A stretch of 64,000 nt of DNA from Mariniflexile fucanivorans (GCF_004341235.1 NZ_SLUP01000001.1:1-64000); one strand, 5' to 3'. Positions 1 to 8,561 are shown, counted from the stretch's first letter. Program-made: numbers and translations. Notes: generated by a model not told the origin, from the sequence alone.

Positions 1-68
1 TTACGCTGTCAATTCAATATGTTTATGAACTTGTTTCTTTCTTGTCCCAGCTCGTTTCCTTGCTAAGC
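1..68 (-). other. Leader of a ribosomal RNA operon (16S gene off the left edge)
   Basis: Read on the minus strand this stretch ends GTTCATAAACATATTGAAT followed by TTGACAGCGTAA. I recognise this as the conserved leader that precedes 16S rRNA in Flavobacteriaceae. It lies directly downstream of three tandem promoters that all fire toward the left edge. No mature rRNA sequence is inside the window, so the assignment rests on leader recognition and promoter context. A different stable-RNA operon is the alternative. Confidence 0.65.
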
Positions 69-73
69 GGGTG

Positions 74-104
74 CAAATATAAAACCCTTTTTTTTAACCC
101 ACAA
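74..104 (-). promoter_or_regulatory. rrn promoter P1 (closest to the 16S gene)
   Basis: On the minus strand there is a -33 TTG (complement of 102-104), a 20-base spacer and a perfect -7 box TATATTTG (complement of 74-81). It is followed by GCACCCGCTTA at the expected start of transcription. This matches the Bacteroidota housekeeping sigma consensus TTG-N19/20-TAnnTTTG. Confidence 0.8.
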
Positions 105-212
105 TAGTTTTGATATTTTTTTTAAAAGTTTTTTTTTTCAAACCCTAAATCCTGATATCCCAAACCTGTCTGTGAACTCCGCTCCCCAGGGCACTGCCCT
201 TTTTAGCGGCTG

Positions 213-243
213 CAAACCTACGATGCTTTTTTTTATCCCGCAA
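213..243 (-). promoter_or_regulatory. rrn promoter P2
   Basis: The minus strand has a -33 TTG (complement of 241-243), a 20-base spacer and a -7 TAGGTTTG (complement of 213-220), then GCAGCCGCT. It is a diverged copy of P1, including the run of A residues in the spacer and a downstream GTTCACAGACAGG box resembling the leader. Confidence 0.75.
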
Positions 244-362
244 CAGTTTTTTGATATTTTTTTTGATTTATTTTTTGAGGCTCTTTTTAAGCCTTTTAAA
301 CCAATACCCCAACTTGTCTATGAACCTTCGCCATCAACAACTATTGCCGTTTTAAGCGGCTG

Positions 363-392
363 CAAACATAGCACCCTTTTCCCGTTCCGCAA
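363..392 (-). promoter_or_regulatory. rrn promoter P3 (most upstream)
   Basis: The minus strand has a -33 TTG (complement of 390-392), a 19-base spacer and a -7 TATGTTTG (complement of 363-370), then GCAGCCGCTTA. The downstream GGTTCATAGACAAG box again echoes the P1 leader. The three promoters therefore form a tandem array with a period of about 140-150 bases. Confidence 0.75.
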
Positions 393-475
393 TGGCTTTT
401 CTGCACTTTTTTTTGCCTTTTTTTTTCTTTTTGTTTTATGGGATGGTTTTCAACAAGTTACGTACTAAAGTTTTT

Positions 476-509
476 GGGTCTTGGGTGGAGGGTCTTGGGT
501 TTTGGGTGA
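476..509 (+). repeat. Heptameric GGG repeat, possible G-quadruplex
   Basis: GGG starts at 476, 483, 490, 497 and 504, giving five units of seven bases of the form GGGTNNN (TCTT, TGGA, TCTT, TTTT, TGAT after each GGG). A sixth G-run of four lies at 517-520. The loops are a constant four bases. In such an AT-rich genome this is a striking block. It lies about 85 bases upstream of rrn P3. The rest of 410-680 is G-rich on this strand and I see no gene in it. Confidence 0.7.
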
Positions 510-683
510 TGGTGACGGGGTTTTGGTGATGCAACTTGGGTGGGTTGGGCGCGGAAAATGGAGGCGGATCGTTTGCTTTGGGGCAACAAAAATAGTTTGT
601 GGGCTGTATTCTTGTCTATACCGTATGTAATGGGCCTTGTAAAAATGGGGTGCCCTCTCTACTTATATAGTGCACTTTGTTGA

Positions 684-884
684 CTTGCGGTTAGGGATTA
701 CTCATACATCTCTATTTTAAAAATTGAAATCGTGAATGCTCCGCATTTGAAGTGGCATCCTTTTTACCATTGCAAATAGGCATCATTACGAGTTAAGAGA
801 TTGCCACAGAAAATTAGAAATTTTCTTCGCAATGACGTAAAAAGATATAGCGAAAAGCCCGACCCTTGTGATAACGCCCAACAA
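684..884 (-). repeat. Composite intergenic repeat, truncated family copy with a nested hairpin
   Basis: On the minus strand it opens TTGGGCGTTA, contains GGGTCGGGCTTTTCGCT, and closes with ATCCCTAACCGCA. The same boundary words occur in the copy at 27987-28093, and I recognise them as an abundant Flavobacteriaceae intergenic repeat. Inside lies a second element (about 797-838) with CGTCATTGCGA at one edge and a perfect AGAAAATT/AATTTTCT hairpin in the middle. No coding potential is visible. Confidence 0.55.
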
Positions 885-890
885 GAAGTG

Positions 891-2108
891 TTATTTAAAG
901 ATAGGCAGTTTTAAACTAATGCCTGTTTGAAAATCGGGCGCATTGTTTACCCGAAAATCTTCTATAAAATATACAGACAAGGTTAAGTTTGGGCGTCCGT
1001 AGGTGTACATAAATGTCCAGAATGATAAATTTTTGTATAAGGTTTCAAAACCATGTTGCCAACCGCCATTTATTTCTTCCCATTTACCAATCATTCTGTA
1101 ATAATCGGATTCTTCTCGTTGGTTGTAACTAGATTGAATTTGATAGTTAACACTAAAGGCATTGTAATTTTTTCGTTTCGTGAATTTGGCTATTTCAAAA
1201 TCTGCATCTAAAGTACCTAAATACCGATTGTTTCCTAAATCAATGACTTCTTTAAAATTAATGATATTTTTTCGAAGTACATTCAACCCTAGCCCAGCAT
1301 TAAATTCATAATTGTTTTTTATTTCTATTTTCTTAATAGCATTTGCTGAAAGACCAAAATCTATAGATGAATTAAATTTAGAAGTATTAATTCCTAAATG
1401 ACTTCCAAAATTGATGTATATATTTTTAGTTTTATTTATTGAAAAAGATGGGTAGTAATGGTGGTTAAGTTCGATGCCTCCCAAAAAGAAATCATTATTG
1501 TTTAATTCGAGTGTATTTCCGTTTCTATCTTGATATTTAAAATTCACTTGATTTAATCCGTAGTAACGTCTTCCATAAGGGTCTTCACCACCCATAATAT
1601 TACTGTGAAACCATTCAATACTTTCGTCGCCAGTAAAAAGAGAAAAAGGATATTTTCCTTTGGTGATTAAATAAGAACGTAAGGTTATATCGAGTTCGTT
1701 TTTTTTATTTAAAGGTATATTGATGCCAAATCTAAATTCTTTAATTATAGCATCTATAACGATGTTCATGTAATCTGCAGGAGTGGTTTCTTGATTTTCA
1801 AAATGAAAATTTCTATGATACCATAGTAATTTACTTTGTTCTTTTCTTACTTCGGGGTCTTTTGGTATATAAGTTTCAACAAAAGGGTGAAAGTTGTTGC
1901 CACTTACTGATGTAAATGTTAAAGAAGGGTTTTTATTAGGGGCTAATTTAAAGTTGCTATTAATGCGAGAGCTAAAAATACCAAAATGATGGGTGCTTAA
2001 AATGCTAGGTTTTTCAATGCCATTTTTAAAAGATAAACTGTCTTGCTCTTGGGCCGTTAAAATAAAACCGAAGCAGCAAGTAATTAGAACCGCAATATTT
2101 TTTAGCAT
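891..2108 (-). CDS. Exported hypothetical protein, probable outer-membrane beta-barrel
   Basis: A 405-residue protein with an N-terminal signal peptide (hydrophobic residues 4-18, cleavage near LTAQEQ). After it come many alternating hydrophobic/polar strands, a C-terminal stretch ending in LKLPIFK, and frequent aromatic residues, as in outer-membrane barrels. A motif near GDESIEWFHSNIMGG resembles Bacteroidota proteins of the DUF3187 type, but I cannot confirm the family. It stands alone: a repeat element lies downstream and a 349-base gap upstream. The role is unknown; an outer-membrane location is inferred from strand pattern only. Confidence 0.6.
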   Translation of the reverse strand: MLKNIAVLITCCFGFILTAQEQDSLSFKNGIEKPSILSTHHFGIFSSRINSNFKLAPNKNPSLTFTSVSGNNFHPFVETYIPKDPEVRKEQSKLLWYHRNFHFENQETTPADYMNIVIDAIIKEFRFGINIPLNKKNELDITLRSYLITKGKYPFSLFTGDESIEWFHSNIMGGEDPYGRRYYGLNQVNFKYQDRNGNTLELNNNDFFLGGIELNHHYYPSFSINKTKNIYINFGSHLGINTSKFNSSIDFGLSANAIKKIEIKNNYEFNAGLGLNVLRKNIINFKEVIDLGNNRYLGTLDADFEIAKFTKRKNYNAFSVNYQIQSSYNQREESDYYRMIGKWEEINGGWQHGFETLYKNLSFWTFMYTYGRPNLTLSVYFIEDFRVNNAPDFQTGISLKLPIFK

Positions 2109-2397
2109 TTTGTAAAAATATAGAAATTTTTAAGACTTACGAAGTTAAGCTTTTTAGGGCGTTTTTAATTGCTTTTTTATGTTATAGAATGGCTATTTAT
2201 TTCTTAAAAAATTAACAATTAACACGTTTTATCTTAAATAAAATTTAAAATATTAATTTAATGTGTTAAACATTTCTAAATAGTTTTATTACATGGAACA
2301 AAATGCTTCAATTTGTATAGTTATTTATTGGAAACATATAATAATTACATAGTAGTTATTAGTTTAGTAATAAATTAAGTTTAGTTGGTTAGTTTGT

Positions 2398-2430
2398 AAA
2401 AGCCCAGTAATTTTGGTTACTGGGCTTTTT
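2398..2430. terminator. Strong bidirectional intrinsic terminator
   Basis: A perfect 13-base stem, AAAAGCCCAGTAA against TTACTGGGCTTTT, encloses a 6-base loop. Both sides have A/T tracts, and the plus-strand T-run continues as TTTTTGTTTTTG. It serves the minus-strand gene that stops at 2458. The better T-tract faces the plus strand, where no gene is apparent; the 2109-2397 gap otherwise holds only AT-rich sequence and a 19-codon open frame at 2294. Confidence 0.8.
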
Positions 2431-2457
2431 GTTTTTGTTTATTGAAAAAATAGATGC

Positions 2458-4923
2458 TTAATCAACCTGTAGAGTAGTTAAGTGATGTATTGGAACTCCG
2501 TCTTCAGTTAAACCTTCAATTTCTATAGCGTATTTACTTCTGGTATCGCTTGTGAAAAAAGAAATTTCTGCTTTATGATTAGCGTTGCTAAGCGTTATTT
2601 TTGGATTCCAATAGAGCGTTGTTCTAATATCTTGTTTTGAATTATCGTTAAAACTATCAGCATAATCGGGCGAATAAAATTCTTTAGCAGTATAAAACCC
2701 TGGATAATAAAAGTCTATAATTCCTGGTTGGCGTTTTATATTTTTAATGTTGCCATTTCCTAGTTTTGTGTATATGGCAACCACGCCATTTCCGCCCCTA
2801 CTAAAAGCAGAAGCGGAAACTCCAGCTAAAATATCAATAAATTCAATGTCGGATCCTCTTAAAAAAGAAATATCATCCATTTCTACGGGAAATCCATCTA
2901 AAATGATGCGTGGTGTACCACCATTTCTAATAGATATGGAGTCGTTAATAATGGATAATCCTGGTAGTCGCCTTAGTAAATCAAAAACACTTAAAGATTC
3001 TGCTCCGGTAATGTCGTTTATATCTAATCTATGTGTTTGAAAACCTCCATAAGATGTTCTGTCATCAAGCTCTTCCTCGCGTTTTTCTTCTTTTGTTTTT
3101 AACTTAGCGGTTATCAATATCTCATCTAATTTTTGAGCACCTTTTAAATATTCAGCATCCATTTCAAAAACTCTTTGCGATTGTTTAATGAAGTTTGTGA
3201 GAACAGTTTTATCAAACTTGTTTTGTTTTAAAACATTGTTATGGGATCTTAGCGGACTAAGATAATTGTTGTTTCGTAATAAAATATTTATATCTCTATT
3301 TTTTGGGGCATCGCTTTTAAAATCTTTAACACGCGCTTCTATAAGTGTTGGAATAGAATCATAAAAAACATAAGGGCCAAAATTGAAAATTCCATTTATG
3401 CTGGATTGTTTTATTTCCTGACTTGGTGTAGCATCAAGAAATGTAAGTCTTGTTGTGGCTGTAATGCCTTGGCCTTTTTCTTTTAAAGCTTGGGTTTGTC
3501 CAGCAATATAAAGTCCTTTTTCTATTTTAAACTGGTCATTCTTTTGGTGTGAATTATATAAAATATCATTCCAAATAAATCGGTTCCAACCGTTTGTAAG
3601 CATTATTAAATCCAATAAGTAACGACGCTTGGGGTCGTTTTCTTTTTCAAAGAAATATCCAGGGTTTTCAATATAGCCTCTTAAATCTGAATTAAGTAGC
3701 AAGTAGGTTTTTATGTTCTCATTCCTTGAATTTTTCTCTACAATATCTAAATCGGTAATGGACATGGATAAATTTCCAGAAATAGGATTACCAATTATAT
3801 CTTTAAGGTCAATTTGTAAAGTAACTTTTTCCCTTATTTTATATGAGTTTTTATCTTTAGTAATGTTTACATCTATTTTATTATTGGAATTCTCAATAAA
3901 CACCAACCGTTCACAAACAGGTTTTCCACTATTGTCGAATAAAGTAAAGCTGGTAACGCCATCAAGTAATTGGGACGTGTTTAATTTAACTGCATACTCA
4001 TTAACAGCTTCGGTTTCCAATTTCTCATAAACTATTTTGCCTCTTTGATGTGCCACTAAAAATGAATTTTTTAAACCGATGGGGCTATTACCTAAGGCTT
4101 TTAAAATAATTTCGCTACCATTATTTTTCATGTTTAAACTATAGCCTTGGGGTAAAGCTTTGGGTAGTGGATATTTAATTTCCTTATTGTTTATAAATAC
4201 ACTGGCATAATAGGTTTTGTTTAATTTGGGCACTATATTTAAAAGGCTTAACCCAAATTCATAGGTTTTGAAAGTGGTAATTATAACATCATCAGAATCT
4301 TTGATTTCGCCTTCAATAGAAATGTTTCTGTTTAGTTTGTCTTTAACTTTAATGGCAACTTTAGAAGGTATGCCGTTTATTAAATAGCCGCTTTCTGGAT
4401 AAAAATCAATTTCAGGACGTTCTGTTACTTCGGAAATTTCGATGTTACTAGATGATTCTGAGTTTGTGTTTTTTAAAACTTCATCGGTTTTAAAACTCCA
4501 AATAGTAATTTCCTTTTTGAAAAAATAATCAGAACTGCCGTTCCTCATGTAGTTTGTATAAGCTCTTAATAAATAGTTGCCAGGTTTCCACTCCTTTTTT
4601 ATTTCAAAATCTCCAGCAGCACTTATATTGTTTGTGTAAAGTTTTTTTTGTGATACAATTGAATCTTTATCATTTATAAGTTCTACATAAATGATATTGC
4701 TTTTGTCGGACTTTTTGTGGTCAGTACCATTTACCAAATAGGCTGAAAACCAAATAGCATCACCCATGGTATAATAAGGTTTGTCGGTTTGTACATATAT
4801 TTTTTCTGGATAATTTTCGGTGTATTCATTTAGTTTTTTTATAACTAACTCCCTAAAATTATTAAGAACACTAAAAGAAAAAAGTGTGAGTACAAAACAA
4901 TAAACAATTATTTTTTTGAACAT
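2458..4923 (-). CDS. MG2-like and TonB plug-domain protein without a barrel
   Basis: An 821-residue protein. A hydrophobic N-terminus (residues 4-20) suggests export. A macroglobulin MG2-like region follows (about residues 40-140, KIYVQTDKPYYTMGDAIWFS), then further Ig-like beta domains. A TonB-receptor plug-like domain lies near residues 625-735 (SVFDLLRRLPGL, GGTPRIILDGFPVEM, GGNGVVAIYTK). There is no room for a 22-strand barrel after the plug, so it is not a classical TonB receptor. Similar large proteins are common in Flavobacteria and have no settled function. They may act at the cell envelope or as partners of receptors. Confidence 0.65.
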   Translation of the reverse strand: MFKKIIVYCFVLTLFSFSVLNNFRELVIKKLNEYTENYPEKIYVQTDKPYYTMGDAIWFSAYLVNGTDHKKSDKSNIIYVELINDKDSIVSQKKLYTNNISAAGDFEIKKEWKPGNYLLRAYTNYMRNGSSDYFFKKEITIWSFKTDEVLKNTNSESSSNIEISEVTERPEIDFYPESGYLINGIPSKVAIKVKDKLNRNISIEGEIKDSDDVIITTFKTYEFGLSLLNIVPKLNKTYYASVFINNKEIKYPLPKALPQGYSLNMKNNGSEIILKALGNSPIGLKNSFLVAHQRGKIVYEKLETEAVNEYAVKLNTSQLLDGVTSFTLFDNSGKPVCERLVFIENSNNKIDVNITKDKNSYKIREKVTLQIDLKDIIGNPISGNLSMSITDLDIVEKNSRNENIKTYLLLNSDLRGYIENPGYFFEKENDPKRRYLLDLIMLTNGWNRFIWNDILYNSHQKNDQFKIEKGLYIAGQTQALKEKGQGITATTRLTFLDATPSQEIKQSSINGIFNFGPYVFYDSIPTLIEARVKDFKSDAPKNRDINILLRNNNYLSPLRSHNNVLKQNKFDKTVLTNFIKQSQRVFEMDAEYLKGAQKLDEILITAKLKTKEEKREEELDDRTSYGGFQTHRLDINDITGAESLSVFDLLRRLPGLSIINDSISIRNGGTPRIILDGFPVEMDDISFLRGSDIEFIDILAGVSASAFSRGGNGVVAIYTKLGNGNIKNIKRQPGIIDFYYPGFYTAKEFYSPDYADSFNDNSKQDIRTTLYWNPKITLSNANHKAEISFFTSDTRSKYAIEIEGLTEDGVPIHHLTTLQVD

Positions 4924-5090
4924 TGATTACTAATTATAATATTTTAAAAACTCTAAAGATAATTACAAAAACTTGTAAAAAAATTAGGTTAAGCTAAAGT
5001 TTTTTAATCTTTTATTTTGCTTTAGACTTGTTTAATTTCTATTGGTTTAATGCTTTTGGAACTTTTTAGTACGTTGTTTTTTAAATGAGA

Positions 5091-5120
5091 AAAGAACCAC
5101 ATGATAGTGATTCTTTTTTT
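5091..5120 (-). terminator. Terminator of lysS
   Basis: Hairpin with 10-base arms 5091-5100 and 5111-5120. On the minus strand every position pairs, with one G-U wobble. On the plus strand that position becomes a C-A mismatch, so the hairpin is oriented for the minus strand. It lies 30 bases past the lysS stop codon and is followed by a T-rich tail. Confidence 0.7.
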
Positions 5121-5149
5121 AAATGTATGGTTTTATGGAAAGCTATATG

Positions 5150-6838
5150 CTAAACCAGTTCAACAACTAAATCATCATCCGTTTTGGTAACGTTTGCTAA
5201 CTTGTGTTTTGTTAAACCTTTAATGCCTTTATCCCAAGCTTTGTTGCTTAAACCAGATTGCGATTTTAAGTCGTTTAAAGACATGCTTTTTTGAATTTTT
5301 AATATTTCGAATATAGCTTTTTCAGAATCGCTTAATTCAACCGTTTTTTTCTCTGGACGCATTTGCGGAAAGAACAAAACTTCTTGAATACTTTGATTAT
5401 TAGTTAAAAACATAATTAGTCTATCCATACCTATTCCCATACCCGATGTTGGAGGCATACCGTATTCTAAAGCACGTAAAAAATCGTAATCTATAGTACC
5501 CGTAGCTTCATCATCGCCTTTTTTGGCAAGTTCCATTTGGTGTTCAAAACGCTCACGTTGATCAATTGGGTCATTTAATTCGGAATAAGCATTAGCGATT
5601 TCCTTACCACAAACCATTAACTCGAAACGCTCCGTTAATTCAGGGTTTTCTCTGTGTTCTTTACACAATGGGCTCATCTCTTTTGGGTAGTCTGTAATGT
5701 AAGTTGGCTGTATATAATTGCCTTCACATTTTTCGCCAAAAATTTCATCAATCAATTTGCCTTTGCCCATGGTGTCATCTACTTCAACGCCCATGCTTTT
5801 TGCTGCAGTTCTAATTTCGTCTTCGGTTTTTCCAGAAATATCAAAACCTGTAAATTGTTTTATGGAATCTGCCATAGTAACCCTGGCATAGGGTGCTTTA
5901 AAGTCTATTTCGTGTTTCCCAAAGGTTGCTTTAGTGGTGCCATTTACAGCTATAGCACAATATTCTAGCAAACGTTCGCAGAAATCCATCATCCAGTTAT
6001 AGTCTTTGTAAGCTACATAAATTTCCATAGCGGTAAACTCTGGATTGTGGGTACGGTCCATCCCTTCATTTCTAAAATTTTTAGAAAACTCATAAACACC
6101 ATCAAAACCACCAACAATTAAGCGTTTTAAATACAGCTCGTTGGCAATTCGCATGTATAAAGGAATATCTAGAGCATTATGATGCGTTGTGAATGGACGC
6201 GCCGCAGCACCACCTGGAATAGGTTGTAAAACGGGAGTTTCAACCTCGAAATATCCAGCGTCATTAAAAAACTGACGCATGGCATTGAATAGTTTTGTAC
6301 GCTTAACAAATACGTTTTTCACTTGCGGATTTACTACTAAATCGGCATAACGCTGTCTATAACGTTGTTCGGGATCGGTAAAAGCGTCAAATACCACACC
6401 GTCTTTTTCTTTTGGAAGCGGTAATGGTTTTAAAGCTTTACTTAACAAGGTGAAATCTTTAACACGAACACTTTTTTCGCCCACTTGAGTGGTGAACAAT
6501 TCGCCTTCAACGCCCACAAAATCGCCAAAATCCAACAGTTTTTTGAAAACTTCGTTGTATTTTACTTTATCGTCTCCGGGGCAAATTTCATCACGGTTAA
6601 AATATACTTGTATTTTTCCGTCAGCATCTTGTAAATCGGCAAAACTGGCTTTTCCTTGTACCTTTATCATCATTAACCTTCCGGCAATTACCACTTTTTT
6701 TCCAACTTCAAATTGGTCTTTAATGTGTTTGGAAGTGTGTGTTACAGGGTATAAATCTGCGGGATAGGGGTTAACACCTAATTCGCGTAATTTTGCTAAT
6801 TTTTCTCTTCTAACTAATTCTTGTTCTGAAAGCTGCAT
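5150..6838 (-). CDS. lysS: Lysyl-tRNA synthetase, class II
   Basis: Attaches lysine to tRNA-Lys in the cytoplasm. The 562-residue protein has an OB-fold anticodon-binding domain (about residues 45-150). The class II catalytic core shows motif 2 (FRNEGMDRTHNPEFT, about 255-270) and motif 3 (GMGIGMDRLIM, about 480-490). The core would end near residue 510. A tail of about 55 residues follows (SLNDLKSQSGLSNKAWDKG) that resembles a winged-helix fold; longer-tailed LysS is usual in Flavobacteriia, whereas the E. coli enzyme stops near 505. A -7 box lies about 40 bases upstream. Identification is secure. Confidence 0.97.
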   Translation of the reverse strand: MQLSEQELVRREKLAKLRELGVNPYPADLYPVTHTSKHIKDQFEVGKKVVIAGRLMMIKVQGKASFADLQDADGKIQVYFNRDEICPGDDKVKYNEVFKKLLDFGDFVGVEGELFTTQVGEKSVRVKDFTLLSKALKPLPLPKEKDGVVFDAFTDPEQRYRQRYADLVVNPQVKNVFVKRTKLFNAMRQFFNDAGYFEVETPVLQPIPGGAAARPFTTHHNALDIPLYMRIANELYLKRLIVGGFDGVYEFSKNFRNEGMDRTHNPEFTAMEIYVAYKDYNWMMDFCERLLEYCAIAVNGTTKATFGKHEIDFKAPYARVTMADSIKQFTGFDISGKTEDEIRTAAKSMGVEVDDTMGKGKLIDEIFGEKCEGNYIQPTYITDYPKEMSPLCKEHRENPELTERFELMVCGKEIANAYSELNDPIDQRERFEHQMELAKKGDDEATGTIDYDFLRALEYGMPPTSGMGIGMDRLIMFLTNNQSIQEVLFFPQMRPEKKTVELSDSEKAIFEILKIQKSMSLNDLKSQSGLSNKAWDKGIKGLTKHKLANVTKTDDDLVVELV

Positions 6839-6878
6839 GCTAATTTATTTTGAATGCTGTCTTTTGCGACAACGCCTG

Positions 6879-6886
6879 CAAAATTA
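6879..6886 (-). promoter_or_regulatory. Probable -7 box for lysS
   Basis: The minus strand reads TAATTTTG then CAGGCG, a perfect TAnnTTTG match 41 bases upstream of the lysS start. No TTG sits at the ideal 17-20 base spacing, so the -33 element is weak. Confidence 0.4.
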
Positions 6887-6957
6887 CATTATTTTCAAAA
6901 AATTAGCATACAACTTTTTGATAGATTTTTTTATTAGGAAAAAAGCCAACCTAGAAG

Positions 6958-7395
6958 TTATTTAACAGTTACTTCTGGAGTTAAAACCACGCCTTTGATG
7001 CGTAATACTTTATTGGTTTCTGAAGCATTAGAAATTACGGTGATTGTTTTTTTGAAAGCACCAATTCTGTTAGTCGCATATTTTACTTTAATGTCGCTAG
7101 ATTTTCCAGGTAGAATAGCCTCTCTTGAATATGATGGTACGGTACAGCCACAAGATGTGGTTACATTAGAGATGACAATAGGTGATTTACCCGTATTGGT
7201 AAATGTAAAGGTACGTTCGCCATCGGCATTTTGTTGAATGCTTCCATAATCTATTTCATCGGTTTTAAAGGATAAAACGCCTGCATTTGCATTCGTTGCA
7301 ACTTCCTGAGAGAAATTTGTAGCGTAGACAAATAGGCAAAAAATTAATAATAATTTAGATTTAGTTGTTTGAATTGTGTTCATTGAAAAATTCAT
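6958..7395 (-). CDS. DUF1573 domain exported protein
   Basis: A 145-residue protein with a signal peptide (TTKSKLLLIFCLFVYATNFSQ) and one DUF1573 Ig-like beta domain (about residues 45-135). Family hallmarks are visible: DYGSIQQNADGERTFTFTNTG, the paired cysteines in TTSCGCTVP, and LPGKSSDIKVKY. DUF1573 proteins are secreted or periplasmic in Bacteroidota and have no firmly established function. Translation could start at the second ATG (7383), which gives a more normal signal peptide. It stands alone, with the LuxR regulator gene upstream on the same strand. Confidence 0.85.
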   Translation of the reverse strand: MNFSMNTIQTTKSKLLLIFCLFVYATNFSQEVATNANAGVLSFKTDEIDYGSIQQNADGERTFTFTNTGKSPIVISNVTTSCGCTVPSYSREAILPGKSSDIKVKYATNRIGAFKKTITVISNASETNKVLRIKGVVLTPEVTVK

Positions 7396-7505
7396 AATGT
7401 TTGGGTTTTTAAATTAATAATGCCGCAAACATCATAAAATCGATTCATAACTTTATAAAAATGAGGGTTGAAATTGGTACTAGTACCTAGGTTGAATTTT
7501 TATAA

Positions 7506-8561
7506 TTAGCTATTAAACAGTGATTTAATATCGTCTCTAGATTGCACGTTCATTTTTTTGTAAATGTTGTTTACATGTGTTTTTACAGTACTTAAACTAA
7601 CAAAAAGCGCGTCGGCTATTTCTTTATTCGACTTTTCCTCCAATAAAAGATTCAAAATATTTTGTTCCTGTTTGGTAAGTTGTTCCTTGGCTTCTTTAAT
7701 TGTTTTGGTTTGATGTTTTTTTCGCGAAAGCCAAAACCAAAAATTGCCAATTAAAGACAAAACTAAAAGCGGATAAACTACATAATTCCAATTAAAACTG
7801 GAGCTTGTATTTTGGTTGATTATGAATTCATCTGAAGTCAATTCTGCTTTATATTGTTTGGTGTAAGGAGAATTTGGGTATTGTTTGGTTAATCTGAGAA
7901 GTAAATTATCATAATAGGAATTACTTTTTAGGTCTTCCAAATAATGCTCATGCAGGTCATTTGTTCTATCAGACAAAAATGAATAAATATAAAGTTCTGC
8001 AATAGGTTCGTCCAATTTTTCACCAAAATCCTGTAATGTCTTAAACCATTTTTTGTTGTTTAGTTTACGGTTGGCTTCACTTCGGTATTCACTAAAGGCA
8101 AATTTCATTTCTTCTCTTATCGAATCAACTTTAACAAAAACGGTCGATTTTTCATTACTGGAATTGATGTCGCAAAACATTTGTTTATCAAACGTAAACG
8201 GAAACTCAATAGAATCGGTGTTTTTAGCTATAAAAATAACTTCTTTACTATCGTCACAATGCCCATCAAAGTGATTTCTGTTTAATGAATCATCAAAACA
8301 ATTATCCACATGAATTCTGTAAATTCTATTTTCATTTTCAAGTTGATTGCCTGTAAATTTAAAGTACCCTAAGCTACCGGTATTGGTTTTGGCAATAATT
8401 TGTTCTGTATAAACACCCGATATTTTTCGGTAATCTTCAATAATTGAGAGGTAAACATTGTTATGCCATTGGGTATTATCCACATGGCCAGTAAAACGGT
8501 ATTGTGCTTTTGCAGAAAAGGCCGTCAATACCAAAAACAATAAAAACAAGTTGGTTCTCAT
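7506..8561 (-). CDS. Membrane-anchored LuxR-type transcription regulator
   Basis: A 351-residue protein with an unusual layout. A cleavable-looking signal sequence (residues 1-19, ending AKAQ) is followed by about 235 residues likely in the periplasm, including several cysteines (DNCFDD, GHCDD). One membrane helix (about 258-278, VVYPLLVLSLIGNFWFWL) and a short basic linker lead to a cytoplasmic LuxR-type helix-turn-helix (about 290-345: LTKQEQNILNLLLEEKSNKEIADALFVSLSTVKTHVNNIYKK). It probably senses an envelope signal and binds DNA directly from the membrane. No receiver domain is present, so phosphorylation is not expected. The ligand and targets are unknown. Confidence 0.8.
   Translation of the reverse strand: MRTNLFLLFLVLTAFSAKAQYRFTGHVDNTQWHNNVYLSIIEDYRKISGVYTEQIIAKTNTGSLGYFKFTGNQLENENRIYRIHVDNCFDDSLNRNHFDGHCDDSKEVIFIAKNTDSIEFPFTFDKQMFCDINSSNEKSTVFVKVDSIREEMKFAFSEYRSEANRKLNNKKWFKTLQDFGEKLDEPIAELYIYSFLSDRTNDLHEHYLEDLKSNSYYDNLLLRLTKQYPNSPYTKQYKAELTSDEFIINQNTSSSFNWNYVVYPLLVLSLIGNFWFWLSRKKHQTKTIKEAKEQLTKQEQNILNLLLEEKSNKEIADALFVSLSTVKTHVNNIYKKMNVQSRDDIKSLFNS

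Noticed and set aside
172-468. 98-codon open frame over the rrn promoters
   Set aside because: It runs through the promoter repeats P2 and P3 against the direction of rrn transcription, is rich in Phe from the T-runs, and has no protein-like features.
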